Part shown: positions 7,827 to 16,161 of the stretch, piece by piece
Position numbering within the stretch: position 1 is the first letter of the stretch
How the letters are laid out: every line of letters starts with the position of its first letter
From: Candidatus Xianfuyuplasma coldseepsis
Lineage (GTDB): Bacteria > Bacillota_I > Bacilli_A > Izemoplasmatales > Izemoplasmataceae
Length of the DNA stretch: 64,000 nt
Reading direction: 5' to 3'
NCBI RefSeq assembly: GCF_014023125.1
Contig: NZ_CP048914.1
Coordinates: forward strand, 1,082,698 to 1,146,697
Program-made: the position numbers and the translations under genes
The notes under the pieces: generated by a model
Database searches by the model: none
What the model was told of the DNA's origin: nothing
The model's input: only the letters and a program-made list of their open reading frames with translations

Positions 7827-8786
7827 TTATTCGTTGATGATTGACATCAGTAATTCAGGATAGTCGGTAATGATGCCATCGGCTCCTTGATCGATTAAAT
7901 AGCGCATAGTTTCTTCATCATTAATTGTCCAGTAATGCATTGCCATGTTGTGGCGATGAGCGGTTTGAATCAAGAGGCTTGTAGTTAAGTTTAATTCATT
8001 GATTACCGGTAGAGTGAACGACGTTGGCAACTGCAATGCTGCGTAGGATTCTGGGGTATAGAAAGTACTCGTAAATGAGTAACTCTTTAGAATCACTTCT
8101 TGGGCTTCATCATGGGATGTAGACAAGGTAATTTCCGGATAGGTGGATGCGATATAGGAACTGATGTCATGGAACGACGTTGCCACTAATGTTTCTGCAA
8201 ATAAATCATACTCATCGAGTAATTGATACAGTGCGTCTGCCGTCTCTAGACGTGGTGCATCCGCATCAGCTTTAATTTCAATATTGTATAAAACGGTATC
8301 ACCGAATGTATCAAACAACTCTTCTAAGGTTGTTAAGTAGACTTTCTCCGTAACCCATTCACTATGATTTAAATCACGATAGGGATAATCGCCATCATCT
8401 GTTTGATAGTTGTATGCGAAATTACAATTATCATATAGGTATTGATAGGTTTCATCCCAGATCACCGTATCGCAATTACTATATTGACGAATGTTTCCCG
8501 TCTCATTTTCACCATGACGTAATACAAGGATCCCGTCACTCGTCATTTGAAGGTCCATCTCCAGGACATCGACACCCAAATTATAACTATATTCAAAAGC
8601 CTTCATCGTATTATCGGGATAGACGCCTTTACCCCCGGCATGAGCCATCACAAGAACCTTACCTTCATTGGCTTCTTTACGCCAAACATTGGTCTCTTTG
8701 TAGTCTGGTTTCGGAAGACTAAACAACACAATAAACAAAATTAGTATTCCTAAAAACACCAAGCGTACTACTTTTAGAACTTTCAT
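7827..8786 (-). CDS. Membrane-anchored glycerophosphodiester phosphodiesterase
   Basis: A 319-residue protein with an N-terminal transmembrane anchor (residues about 7-25) followed by a GDPD TIM barrel. The catalytic N-terminal motif HAGGKGVYPDNTMKAF starts near residue 49, followed by VLEMDLQMTSDGILVLRH and YNIEIK, the metal ligands of the family. The C-terminal WTINDEETMRYLIDQGADGIITDYP is also typical. GDPDs hydrolyse glycerophosphodiesters to glycerol-3-phosphate and an alcohol, here probably outside the membrane. About 60 extra residues between the second and third motifs (residues about 90-140) may be a local insertion. The gene has its own intergenic region on each side. Confidence 0.9.
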   Translation of the reverse strand: MKVLKVVRLVFLGILILFIVLFSLPKPDYKETNVWRKEANEGKVLVMAHAGGKGVYPDNTMKAFEYSYNLGVDVLEMDLQMTSDGILVLRHGENETGNIRQYSNCDTVIWDETYQYLYDNCNFAYNYQTDDGDYPYRDLNHSEWVTEKVYLTTLEELFDTFGDTVLYNIEIKADADAPRLETADALYQLLDEYDLFAETLVATSFHDISSYIASTYPEITLSTSHDEAQEVILKSYSFTSTFYTPESYAALQLPTSFTLPVINELNLTTSLLIQTAHRHNMAMHYWTINDEETMRYLIDQGADGIITDYPELLMSIINE

Positions 8787-8840
8787 GTTACCACCTCATA
8801 TATGTAGCATTATTGTATCATACATATGAAAAATGTAATA

Positions 8841-8870
8841 ACAAAAGCCACCGTAAATATCGGTGGCTTT
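8841..8870 (-). terminator. Intrinsic terminator after the 8876-9277 gene
   Basis: Stem AAAGCCACCG / CGGTGGCTTT with a seven-base loop, followed on the minus strand by TTTTGTTATT. Confidence 0.8.
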
Positions 8871-8875
8871 ACAGG

Positions 8876-9277
8876 TTATTTCATTTTGTTTTTAAAGACT
8901 TTTAGTTGTTCTTTGTTCTTGTTGATTTGAAGCGAGATGTCATCTTCATTTGGTGTGGTAATCTCAATAATTGGATGGAGTACTTTCCAGTGTAATTGTA
9001 CCTTGATGTGGTGGGATACAGTACCCAATTTATTCACACTGAACTCATTTTTGTGGTTGTGTAAGAAGTAGATGGTATCCTCTTTTACCGTTACAATCTT
9101 TAGGCGCTTGTTGCCGTAAAATAGATTGGCCGCAATTGCATTCTGTTCTGCACCACGATGAACCGGAAAACCAGCAAACCATATCTTCTCATCATCCAGT
9201 AGATCATTGTTTCTCAAATACGATTCCAATTCTTTCATGTCTTGTTTGGTGTGGGGTATCATACGAATTTTTTCCAT
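8876..9277 (-). CDS. Conserved-looking protein of unknown function
   Basis: A 133-residue soluble protein that I do not recognise. It has no signal peptide or membrane segment. The middle (residues about 45-105) is rich in alternating hydrophobic residues and may be a small beta-barrel of the PH-like or YcxB kind; the last 25 residues are charged and helical (Lys/Glu/Asn-rich). The start has AAGGAGG nine bases before the ATG at 9277. A -10-like TATAAT on the minus strand at 9303-9308 overlaps the control region of the divergent methyltransferase gene. A terminator follows, so it is a single-gene unit. Confidence 0.6.
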   Translation of the reverse strand: MEKIRMIPHTKQDMKELESYLRNNDLLDDEKIWFAGFPVHRGAEQNAIAANLFYGNKRLKIVTVKEDTIYFLHNHKNEFSVNKLGTVSHHIKVQLHWKVLHPIIEITTPNEDDISLQINKNKEQLKVFKNKMK

Positions 9278-9302
9278 AGGTATCCTCCTTTTTCAATACT
9301 TT

Positions 9303-9332
9303 ATTATACCATATTTGAATTGATGATATAAT
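9303..9332. promoter_or_regulatory. Overlapping divergent promoters
   Basis: On the plus strand TTATAC (9304-9309), a 17-base spacer and TATAAT (9327-9332) with an upstream TG (extended -10) serve the methyltransferase. On the minus strand a TATAAT at 9308-9303 can serve the 8876-9277 gene. The two would compete for the same DNA. Confidence 0.5.
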
Positions 9333-9353
9333 ACATATATGGAGATGATAGTC

Positions 9354-10139
9354 ATGATTGATCCGTATTCAAAGATAACCACCATTGATATGTGGAGTGA
9401 TCCATATATCTCCAAACAAATGCTGAAACATCATTTGTCATTTGACAATTATATTGCTTCTCGTCGGTATCAAACGATTAAGAAAACCGTTGAGTTCATT
9501 CACTCATACATCGCACCACGTCAACGTTTATGTGACTTTGGGTGTGGTCCAGGACTGTATACAAATGTACTCCAACAAAAAGGACACAGAGTCTATGGTG
9601 TCGACATCTCAACTACCTCACTCGACTATGCGAAATCACACAATAAACATGTCACATACAAACAACTCAACTACATTACCGATACCTTGAATCAACCACT
9701 GGATGTGGCGATGATGATTTGGTGTGATTTTGGCGCAATGGCTCCCGAGGCACGATCGCAATTCTTGCGAAACCTACATCAAACACTCGTTCCAGGAGGG
9801 CTATTTTTCTTTGACGTGTTTAGTGAGAAACGATTTCAAACACTAGAAGAGTCGTATACATCGAAAGAAGAAATCGATGGCTTCTTCATGGAAGGGCCGG
9901 TTTCGATTGAATCACGAATGGTTTTGTATCCGGAACTAGGACTATCCCTGTCCTATGATAAGGCGGTAGGACAGAAAATAATTGAACTCTTTAATTGGGA
10001 TAAACACTATACGATTGAAGAATTAGAGATTCTGCTACACGATTACAACTTTGAACTAGTGGACTACTTCTCTGATACCACCGGACAAACTGATTTTACC
10101 GACAATGAACTCTATTTTGTTGTCGCAAAAAGGATATGA
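9354..10139 (+). CDS. Class I SAM-dependent methyltransferase
   Basis: The 261-residue protein has a Rossmann-type methyltransferase domain. Motif I, CDFGCGPGLY, is at about residues 60-69, followed by the acidic strand end GVDISTTSLDYAKSH that binds the ribose of SAM, then MMIWCDFGAMAPEARSQFL and the LVPGGLFFFDVF motif. A C-terminal part of about 90 residues probably recognises the substrate. I placed the start at ATG 9354, with GGAGATGAT 5-13 bases upstream, rather than at 9339. Substrate unknown; small-molecule methyltransferases of this length are common. It stands alone between a divergent gene and a lipoprotein gene. Confidence 0.85.
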   Translation: MIDPYSKITTIDMWSDPYISKQMLKHHLSFDNYIASRRYQTIKKTVEFIHSYIAPRQRLCDFGCGPGLYTNVLQQKGHRVYGVDISTTSLDYAKSHNKHVTYKQLNYITDTLNQPLDVAMMIWCDFGAMAPEARSQFLRNLHQTLVPGGLFFFDVFSEKRFQTLEESYTSKEEIDGFFMEGPVSIESRMVLYPELGLSLSYDKAVGQKIIELFNWDKHYTIEELEILLHDYNFELVDYFSDTTGQTDFTDNELYFVVAKRI

Positions 10140-10156
10140 GAATTCCATCTTACATG

Positions 10157-10165
10157 TGTTATAAT
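10157..10165 (+). promoter_or_regulatory. Extended -10 promoter for the coiled-coil lipoprotein
   Basis: TGTTATAAT contains a perfect TATAAT with TG one base upstream; no clear -35 box. It lies 37 bases before the start codon at 10202. Confidence 0.5.
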
Positions 10166-10201
10166 GATATTTGACATTACGAAAATAATGGAGTGGATAA
10201 C

Positions 10202-11170
10202 ATGAAAAAATTACGATATATTGGACTTGTATTACTGTTGATCTTAGGACTCAGTGCGTGCAATGATCCGGAACAAGAGGAAACCATCCGTCAAGCCATT
10301 GCGGCACTAGACGCAGCACGAGAACGGATTGCTGAGTTGGAAACACGCAATGCCGAATTGGTAACCCAAGTGGAAGGCTTGATTGAAACGATAGAGAACG
10401 ACACGTGTGCCGAGGATTATTCCGAAGCATTAGCCAGTTTACGTGATAAAACAAACGAACTCTCGACATTACAAGGTATTGTCGCCCTTAAGGATTTTGA
10501 GATTACATCCAAAAATGCGGAGTTAGAAGCCATTAATGCATTGTATGATCAAGTATCGGCATCGTACGTAACGTTGGCCGAAACCTATAATGAATTGAAT
10601 GATGACTATACCTTGTTATTATTCCAGTATGTGCAACTAGGGCATGAATACGAAGATATACTACCACCGACATTTATCCACATAGATGGAATGGGCAATG
10701 AAACGGAACTTCCCTTCTATATTCTATTTGAATATGAAGGAGTCGATACCGTTGATTTTCAAATCGCCTATTTATCAAATGATTCATCTCCTGCGAATGC
10801 CCACTATTTACAAACAGCTTATGTTCAAATCAATAAAACAGACGGTTCCCTTGCAACCATATCCTTTGATGAGGATTTAGAGGGTCATACTCCAGGTAAC
10901 TGGGCGGATTACGATCCGATCCCAGATGGTGCAACATACAGTCAAATTGAAGCGGAATTTATACCGTGGTTGATTGGTAGAACAAGTGCGGATTTAGATG
11001 GTATCTCGGTCTTTACAAATAGTAACTATCACGGTATAGAAAACACCGTAGCCATTAACGACCAAACACTAATTGATACCTTTGCTGGTAGTAGTGTATC
11101 CACAAATAATATGATTCGCGTGATGAAAGAACTGTTGGTTTATTACGAAACTCAGTACACACCAGAATAA
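10202..11170 (+). CDS. Lipoprotein with an N-terminal coiled coil
   Basis: A 322-residue lipoprotein. I placed the start at ATG 10202, with GGAG eight bases upstream. The signal peptide ends in a lipobox LGLSAC with the acylated Cys at residue 20. Residues about 25-145 are strongly heptad-patterned (AIAALDAARERIAELETRNAE), predicting a long coiled coil. Residues about 150-322 form a globular domain with no family I recognise; it holds several acidic and aromatic residues (GNWADYDPIPDGATY). The coiled coil may hold the globular domain away from the membrane. It is a single gene, ended by a strong terminator. Confidence 0.75.
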   Translation: MKKLRYIGLVLLLILGLSACNDPEQEETIRQAIAALDAARERIAELETRNAELVTQVEGLIETIENDTCAEDYSEALASLRDKTNELSTLQGIVALKDFEITSKNAELEAINALYDQVSASYVTLAETYNELNDDYTLLLFQYVQLGHEYEDILPPTFIHIDGMGNETELPFYILFEYEGVDTVDFQIAYLSNDSSPANAHYLQTAYVQINKTDGSLATISFDEDLEGHTPGNWADYDPIPDGATYSQIEAEFIPWLIGRTSADLDGISVFTNSNYHGIENTVAINDQTLIDTFAGSSVSTNNMIRVMKELLVYYETQYTPE

Positions 11171-11193
11171 AAAACACCTCGAGGTGTTTTTTT
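11169..11193 (+). terminator. Intrinsic terminator
   Basis: AAAACACC-TCGA-GGTGTTTT with a run of seven T, just after the stop at 11170. Confidence 0.9.
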
Positions 11194-11217
11194 ATTTATA
11201 ATGTTCTTTAAACAATG

Positions 11218-11226
11218 TGCTATAAT
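11218..11226 (+). promoter_or_regulatory. Extended -10 promoter for the InlB/PhnD-like gene
   Basis: TGCTATAAT: perfect TATAAT at 11221-11226 with TG one base upstream, 34 bases before the start codon. No good -35 box is visible. Confidence 0.5.
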
Positions 11227-11260
11227 ATAATAAGAAATACAATATTATAAGGGGGATAAT

Positions 11261-12910
11261 ATGAAACGAATTATGCTAGTAATTGTATTCGGAGTACTCA
11301 CGTTATTAGTCGCATGTGAAACCATTACTCCATCAGTTACTGAAACAGTTACCATCACCTATGAAACAAACGGTGGTACCTTAGGAAGCGATGCTACTTT
11401 GGAAGTAGACAAAGGGACTGCAATTAGTGAACCAACCGTTACCAAAGAAGGACATACTTTACTGGGATGGTACAGTGATTCGACATTTAATGTCGCATAT
11501 GATTTTGCGCAAGGGGTTCAAGGAAATATTACCATCTATGCCAAATGGCAACCGCTTGAACTGGTTGTTACGTATTATACGGATGCAGAGTATGACACGA
11601 TTATTACGTCGTACGGAGAGTCCTTTCCAACCACAGATGATCCTGTCGTCGAAGGATACCACTTTGATGGCTGGTACAGCGATCAAGAATTAACCACACC
11701 ATTTGAATTTACATCTGCAGTTGTCACGGACAACACAACATTGTATGGTAAGTTTACCATTGAAGAATATACCCTAACAATTATTAACATGGGCAATATT
11801 GTCAGTGAGACTACGTATACATATGGAGAACTTGTCGATATTCCCACAGATTTCACGATGGAAGGTTATATATTTAATGGTGTCTATGAGGAAGAACAAT
11901 TTATCAACCAAGTCATCTCGAATTTTGCCATGCCAGCGGATAATGTAACACTATACATTGAAATGGAAGAATTTAGTCAAGTTCTTACAATATATTTAGT
12001 ACCATTTCGTCCAGGAGAGGAACTTCTTGACATTTCTGAAGACTTAAAAACACTCATGTTGGCAGCTCTTGAGGATGCTGGTTCGTCCTATACTGATATT
12101 GAGTTCTATGTAGGGTCTACCTACGAAACCGTAGGTGAAGCATTATTAGTAGGAATTGCTGATGTCGCCTATTTACCTGCCACAACATATGTTATGTACC
12201 ATGATGTTGAATCCAGTCCGATTGAACCATTGGTTGCATTGACACGTATTGGATTGAATAAAGACTATGACGACGCGAATCTGTGGAATGATGGCATGCC
12301 GACGACGTCGGACTCTCAAGTTCAGGTTCCATATTACCGATCTCTAATTATTGCCGGACCAAGTGCTGCAGGACAAGCAGTTGCTGCCAAAGTCAATAGC
12401 GGTGCACCACTTGTTTGGGACGATGTCAAAGACTTAAACTGGTGTGTACGTAGTGTTACCTCAAGCAGTGGATATGTCTATCCCAATATGTGGCTCAATA
12501 CGAAATTTGGTAAAACCTATGATGATATAACCGGTTACGTTACAACAACTGCCGGATATGGAAACAGTATGAGTAGTTTAGCAGCCGAAATCTGTGACGT
12601 TGCAACATTCTACGCCGATGCACGTCGCGATTATGCAGACGAATGGGAAACCGATTATGGTAAAACCGATATTTGGACAGAAACCAACGTGATTGGTGTC
12701 AGTGCCCCAATTATGAATGATGTAATTGCCTATAATGCAGACAATCTTGATACCACAATTATCGAGATATTGGAAGAGTTCTTTGTGACTCTAGGGGATG
12801 ACCCCATGTATTGGCAATTATCTGGATTATTCTATAACGATGGATTTATACTTATTGATGATACGGACTATGATCCAGTCCGAGAAGCATTGGAGTTCTA
12901 TGGATATTAA
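11261..12910 (+). CDS. InlB-repeat lipoprotein fused to a PhnD-like solute-binding domain
   Basis: A 549-residue lipoprotein: lipobox LLVAC (Cys at about 19), then three InlB-type repeats at residues about 27-95, 96-165 and 166-235, with GHTLLGWYSD and GYHFDGWYSD signatures in the first two. From about 240 to the end it looks like a phosphonate/phosphate-type periplasmic-binding domain (PhnD superfamily): LTIYLVPFRPGEEL opening, GIADVAYLPATTYVM, and the long SGAPLVWDDVKDLNWCVRSVTSSSGYVYP segment, where such proteins bind an anion at a helix N-terminus. No transporter genes lie next to it. The ligand could be phosphonate, phosphite or another anion; the fold assignment is fair, the ligand a guess. 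Confidence 0.72.
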   Translation: MKRIMLVIVFGVLTLLVACETITPSVTETVTITYETNGGTLGSDATLEVDKGTAISEPTVTKEGHTLLGWYSDSTFNVAYDFAQGVQGNITIYAKWQPLELVVTYYTDAEYDTIITSYGESFPTTDDPVVEGYHFDGWYSDQELTTPFEFTSAVVTDNTTLYGKFTIEEYTLTIINMGNIVSETTYTYGELVDIPTDFTMEGYIFNGVYEEEQFINQVISNFAMPADNVTLYIEMEEFSQVLTIYLVPFRPGEELLDISEDLKTLMLAALEDAGSSYTDIEFYVGSTYETVGEALLVGIADVAYLPATTYVMYHDVESSPIEPLVALTRIGLNKDYDDANLWNDGMPTTSDSQVQVPYYRSLIIAGPSAAGQAVAAKVNSGAPLVWDDVKDLNWCVRSVTSSSGYVYPNMWLNTKFGKTYDDITGYVTTTAGYGNSMSSLAAEICDVATFYADARRDYADEWETDYGKTDIWTETNVIGVSAPIMNDVIAYNADNLDTTIIEILEEFFVTLGDDPMYWQLSGLFYNDGFILIDDTDYDPVREALEFYGY

Positions 12911-12935
12911 AAAAGACCAGCAATGGTCTTTTTTT
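12909..12935. terminator. Bidirectional terminator between convergent lipoprotein genes
   Basis: AAAAAGACCA-GCAA-TGGTCTTTTT, T-rich in both directions. The stop codon of the minus-strand gene (12934-12936) overlaps its edge. Confidence 0.85.
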
Positions 12936-13440
12936 ATCGGTATGAGAGGTCTAAATGGTCTTCTTCCATATAGGTTGCATAAATACCTAAATCACTCGCG
13001 GGCATAATATCTGGGACTTGCTCGGTCCAACTCGCAAACTTCAATTCATTTCGTTCAGGTGGGATAGGATACGTGACAAAACTCAAATCCTGCCCATATT
13101 CGACAACGTAGAATTTTAAGAGATTATTCCGATCATCATAGAAGCGAATAAAGTATTTATTAACGTTCCACTTTGCATACACCGTCACATTGTCTTCCAT
13201 GCGATCAAAGAAGTTAAACCGTGTTGTATAATCTTCATCAACATACCAACGATCAAAAGTATACCCAATGCGATAGGGATCTTTTGGTATCTCAGGTAAT
13301 TCCCCTTCTTCGACTTCAATGGCAGCGACTTCTGAACCGCCTTTACTATCAAATGTTACCGTGTAAAAGGTCCCGCTTGGAACACAAGAAGCGAGAAATA
13401 GTACCATGCTAGAAACAATAATGAGCATGAATTTTTTCAT
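12934..13440 (-). CDS. Small InlB-repeat lipoprotein
   Basis: A 168-residue lipoprotein with lipobox LFLASC (Cys at 19). Residues about 26-93 are one clear InlB B-repeat (YTVTFDSKGGSEVAA, GYTFDRWYVDEDYTT, MEDNVTVYAKW); residues about 94-160 form a second, more degenerate unit (KFASWTEQV). AAGGAGGGTCC precedes the ATG at 13440. It lies 19 bases after the WG-repeat lipoprotein gene and is very likely in the same transcript. With no enzymatic domain it is probably a surface structural or binding protein. The small size compared with other InlB proteins in the window is notable. Confidence 0.75.
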   Translation of the reverse strand: MKKFMLIIVSSMVLFLASCVPSGTFYTVTFDSKGGSEVAAIEVEEGELPEIPKDPYRIGYTFDRWYVDEDYTTRFNFFDRMEDNVTVYAKWNVNKYFIRFYDDRNNLLKFYVVEYGQDLSFVTYPIPPERNELKFASWTEQVPDIMPASDLGIYATYMEEDHLDLSYR

Positions 13441-13459
13441 AAGGACCCTCCTTACTGCG

Positions 13460-14884
13460 TTAGGATATCATTAAACCTACTTCGATATTGTCGTACTCCA
13501 AAGGAACCACAATATCGCCTTCTGGATTAATGAATCCCCACAACCCATCTTGAGCGACAGGTATTAAACCAAATATGGTAATTGTATATGCGTTGTCATA
13601 GGTAATGTCATTGATATAATCGCCATTGCGATTGACAAAACGATAGGTAATGTCTTCACCATCGGTAAGTTGAACACGATATATGCCATAATCTAAATTG
13701 GAACCAGGAATCACTATTCCATCGCCATCATAGAGGATGCTTTCATTCATATCCATAAAACCTTGAGTATCATTTTCTTCATCGATGAAGAATGCTAAAT
13801 CATCGTAAATATAGTTGATTTGCAGATCGCTGCTTAGGACTTGATTGCCTTGATTGTCATAGACATAATAGGTATTATTATTGAAAATTACATAATATTC
13901 CCCGCGACTATCAGCACGGTAGATTTCTTGTCCGAAAAATTCAAACACAGTCGTACCATCGTTTTTAATTAGCGAGACCAAACTGCCATTGAAGTAATGG
14001 GCATATCCAGCTTCACTAAAGTTTAATGGTAAAGCGTAATTAGGTTCCAGCACTTGATTCCCATAGAAATCCAAATATCCAAATTTCAGCCCTTCTTGGA
14101 ATAACACGAGGTTTCCATGTGTGGCAAAGGATAGAAACTCATATTGAAACGGAATCACAATGTTTCCAGCGGTGTCAATCGCACCATATAGATACTGATC
14201 ACCAATCGTTTTAGAAGCGATGGCAATATCACCGTTGTATGCGGTAATGTATTGATACTCCATTGGAATAACTAAATTTCCGGAAGTATCATAGACACCA
14301 AACGACCCATCTTTTGTAGCAACAATACGCTCACTACTAGGGTGTCCCATATTTACGTGATCAAAGGTTATGATCGTACTTCCATCGCGATCGATGAATC
14401 CGAGTTTCCCATCACTATTGGTGACACGGGCAACTCCATATTCACGGAAGTAAGCTTGGCCACTCATGTACTGGGGGCTGATGAGAACAATACCATCTAA
14501 ATTGGCAAACCCGATGAGGTTGTTTGCTGTATAGGAGAAGATGGTAGAAATGGATGTTTCTTCGGTCGCAGAAGGACAATCAAAGGTACTGTATCCATTG
14601 AGTGATGCATCATCAATTCGATTCACTAGTTCACCTTGGTAATCCAATATATCAATATGCTCGTCTTGGGCAAGATAATAAGTCCCACAGCGACGAATGT
14701 CGTCGTATTGCAAAGACACAATTGTTTCACCTTGCTGGTTGATTAAACCGATTTGATCATCTTTCTCAACAATGATTAGTAAATCCGATATATCAAGGGT
14801 ATTATCCACTTGTTGTTTATTCGGTTTACAAGCCACTAGTGTGACTACTAATAAACCGATGATTAGGTATCGTAAAGCTTTCAT
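13460..14884 (-). CDS. WG-repeat lipoprotein
   Basis: A 474-residue lipoprotein with lipobox VTLVAC (Cys at 19). The rest is made of WG/KWG-type repeats of about 40-50 residues, each beginning with a short G(L/F)(I/V)(N/D)..G..(V/I)(I/S)..QYD-like unit: QIGLINQQGETIVSLQYDDI, LGFIDRDGSTIITFDHVN, SFGVYDTSGNLVIPMEYQYI, LWGFINPEGDIVVPLEYDNI and others; about nine can be made out. WG repeats form beta-propeller-like extracellular or periplasmic domains of unknown role. It heads a two-gene operon with a small InlB lipoprotein. A TGATATAAT extended -10 lies about 40 bases upstream. Confidence 0.85.
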   Translation of the reverse strand: MKALRYLIIGLLVVTLVACKPNKQQVDNTLDISDLLIIVEKDDQIGLINQQGETIVSLQYDDIRRCGTYYLAQDEHIDILDYQGELVNRIDDASLNGYSTFDCPSATEETSISTIFSYTANNLIGFANLDGIVLISPQYMSGQAYFREYGVARVTNSDGKLGFIDRDGSTIITFDHVNMGHPSSERIVATKDGSFGVYDTSGNLVIPMEYQYITAYNGDIAIASKTIGDQYLYGAIDTAGNIVIPFQYEFLSFATHGNLVLFQEGLKFGYLDFYGNQVLEPNYALPLNFSEAGYAHYFNGSLVSLIKNDGTTVFEFFGQEIYRADSRGEYYVIFNNNTYYVYDNQGNQVLSSDLQINYIYDDLAFFIDEENDTQGFMDMNESILYDGDGIVIPGSNLDYGIYRVQLTDGEDITYRFVNRNGDYINDITYDNAYTITIFGLIPVAQDGLWGFINPEGDIVVPLEYDNIEVGLMIS

Positions 14885-15022
14885 GAAACGCCCTCCCTAA
14901 GAAGTGTATACAATAATTATATCATAATTATTTCGCTTTATCTCATCGAAGCAAAAAACGTTTTTATATTGGGTAAATATCGCTTATTTAAAAACATCAA
15001 AAAATGCGATATATGGGTACCA

Positions 15023-15051
15023 TTGTAAGCGTTTTTATGGTATTCTATTTA
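15023..15051 (+). promoter_or_regulatory. Promoter of the ornithine/arginine operon with a cre-like site
   Basis: TTGTAA (15023-15028), a 17-base spacer and TATTTA (15046-15051). The sequence TGTAAGCGTTTTTA at 15024-15037 covers the -35 box and differs from the CcpA cre consensus at one fixed position (T for C before the last A). A flanking inverted repeat, ATATCGC (14977-14983) and GCGATAT (15006-15012), lies just upstream. Confidence 0.5.
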
Positions 15052-15088
15052 AGGAAAAACACAAGATGATAAACAAAGGAGCTTACAA

Positions 15089-16135
15089 ATGAAAAACATC
15101 CATGTAGTAATCTGGGGATTTGGCGCCATGGGTAAAGGAATGGCGGACATGTTATTAACGAAAAAAGGTGTTGAAATTACCGGTGTATGTGATCGTAATC
15201 CTGCGATTATAAATACCAGTATCTTTTCCCTATTAGAAGAACCCAAACGTAACCATCCGGATGTCATCATCACCGATGATATTACGACCTTATTAGATAA
15301 AGAGATCTGCGATATCGTATTACTTGCAACCGATAGTTTTACCAAAAATGCATTTCCGAAAATGAAACAAGTATTAGAAGCGGGAATCAACTGCATCTCC
15401 ACAGCCGAAGAAATGGCGTATCCAAAAGCACAGGAACCAGAACTAGCGAAGGAGTTGGATGCGATTGCCAAAGCCCATAACGTAACATTGTTGGGTACCG
15501 GAATCAATCCGGGATTCATTATGGATTTACTCGTTATTGCATTAAGTGGTACAATGAAACGTGTAGACCACATTGAAGCCAACCGTGTTAATAGCCTCAG
15601 TCCGTTCGGTCCGGCGGTTATGGAAGAACAAGGAGTGGGTATTACACTGGAAGAATTTCATCAGGGTGTTGACAGCAAAACCCTTGCAGGACATGTTGGA
15701 TTTGCCGAAAGCATTCAAATGATAGCAGATGCACTTGGAGTACCGCTAACTCGCTTCGAACAACAAATGAAACCAATCGTTACAACCGTAGACCGTAAGA
15801 GTCCTTATGGTGAAGCGAAAAAAGGACATGTAGCCGGTGTTAATATGACGGGACAAGGATATGTCGGTAATGACGTCTTTATCGATATGAAACACCCACA
15901 GCAAATCGAACCCGAAATGGAAGGAACCCATACCGGTGATTACATTACTATAAAGGGTGTACCGGAAATCAACATGGGAATCCAACCGGAAATTGACGGG
16001 GGTATTGGTACCATTGCTATGTGTGTCAATATGATACCCCACGTTCTAAACAGTAAACCAGGATTGAAAACAATGATTGATCTCCCGGTTCCCCGCGCTA
16101 TATTAGGAGATATGAGAGATCTTATTGATTCATAA
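15089..16135 (+). CDS. ord: 2,4-diaminopentanoate dehydrogenase
   Basis: The 348-residue protein is the NAD(P)-dependent enzyme that oxidatively deaminates 2,4-diaminopentanoate to 2-amino-4-oxopentanoate in ornithine oxidation. The Rossmann entry VIWGFGAMGKGMADMLL is at residues about 6-22, with dihydrodipicolinate-reductase-like body and conserved TGINPGFIMDLLVIAL near residue 140. The identity is strongly backed by ortA, ortB, oraS and oraE downstream. AAAGGAG lies 9 bases before the ATG at 15089. It is the first gene of a twelve-gene operon, separated by 26 bases from an ion-channel gene. NAD(P)H formed here is the reducing output of the pathway. Confidence 0.92.
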   Translation: MKNIHVVIWGFGAMGKGMADMLLTKKGVEITGVCDRNPAIINTSIFSLLEEPKRNHPDVIITDDITTLLDKEICDIVLLATDSFTKNAFPKMKQVLEAGINCISTAEEMAYPKAQEPELAKELDAIAKAHNVTLLGTGINPGFIMDLLVIALSGTMKRVDHIEANRVNSLSPFGPAVMEEQGVGITLEEFHQGVDSKTLAGHVGFAESIQMIADALGVPLTRFEQQMKPIVTTVDRKSPYGEAKKGHVAGVNMTGQGYVGNDVFIDMKHPQQIEPEMEGTHTGDYITIKGVPEINMGIQPEIDGGIGTIAMCVNMIPHVLNSKPGLKTMIDLPVPRAILGDMRDLIDS

Positions 16136-16161
16136 TAAATACATTTCATAGGGGTGAAGAA

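Noticed and set aside
15049-15582. A 177-codon minus-strand frame opposite ord
   Set aside because: It is a shadow of ord; the plus strand shows a clear dehydrogenase with ribosome binding site.
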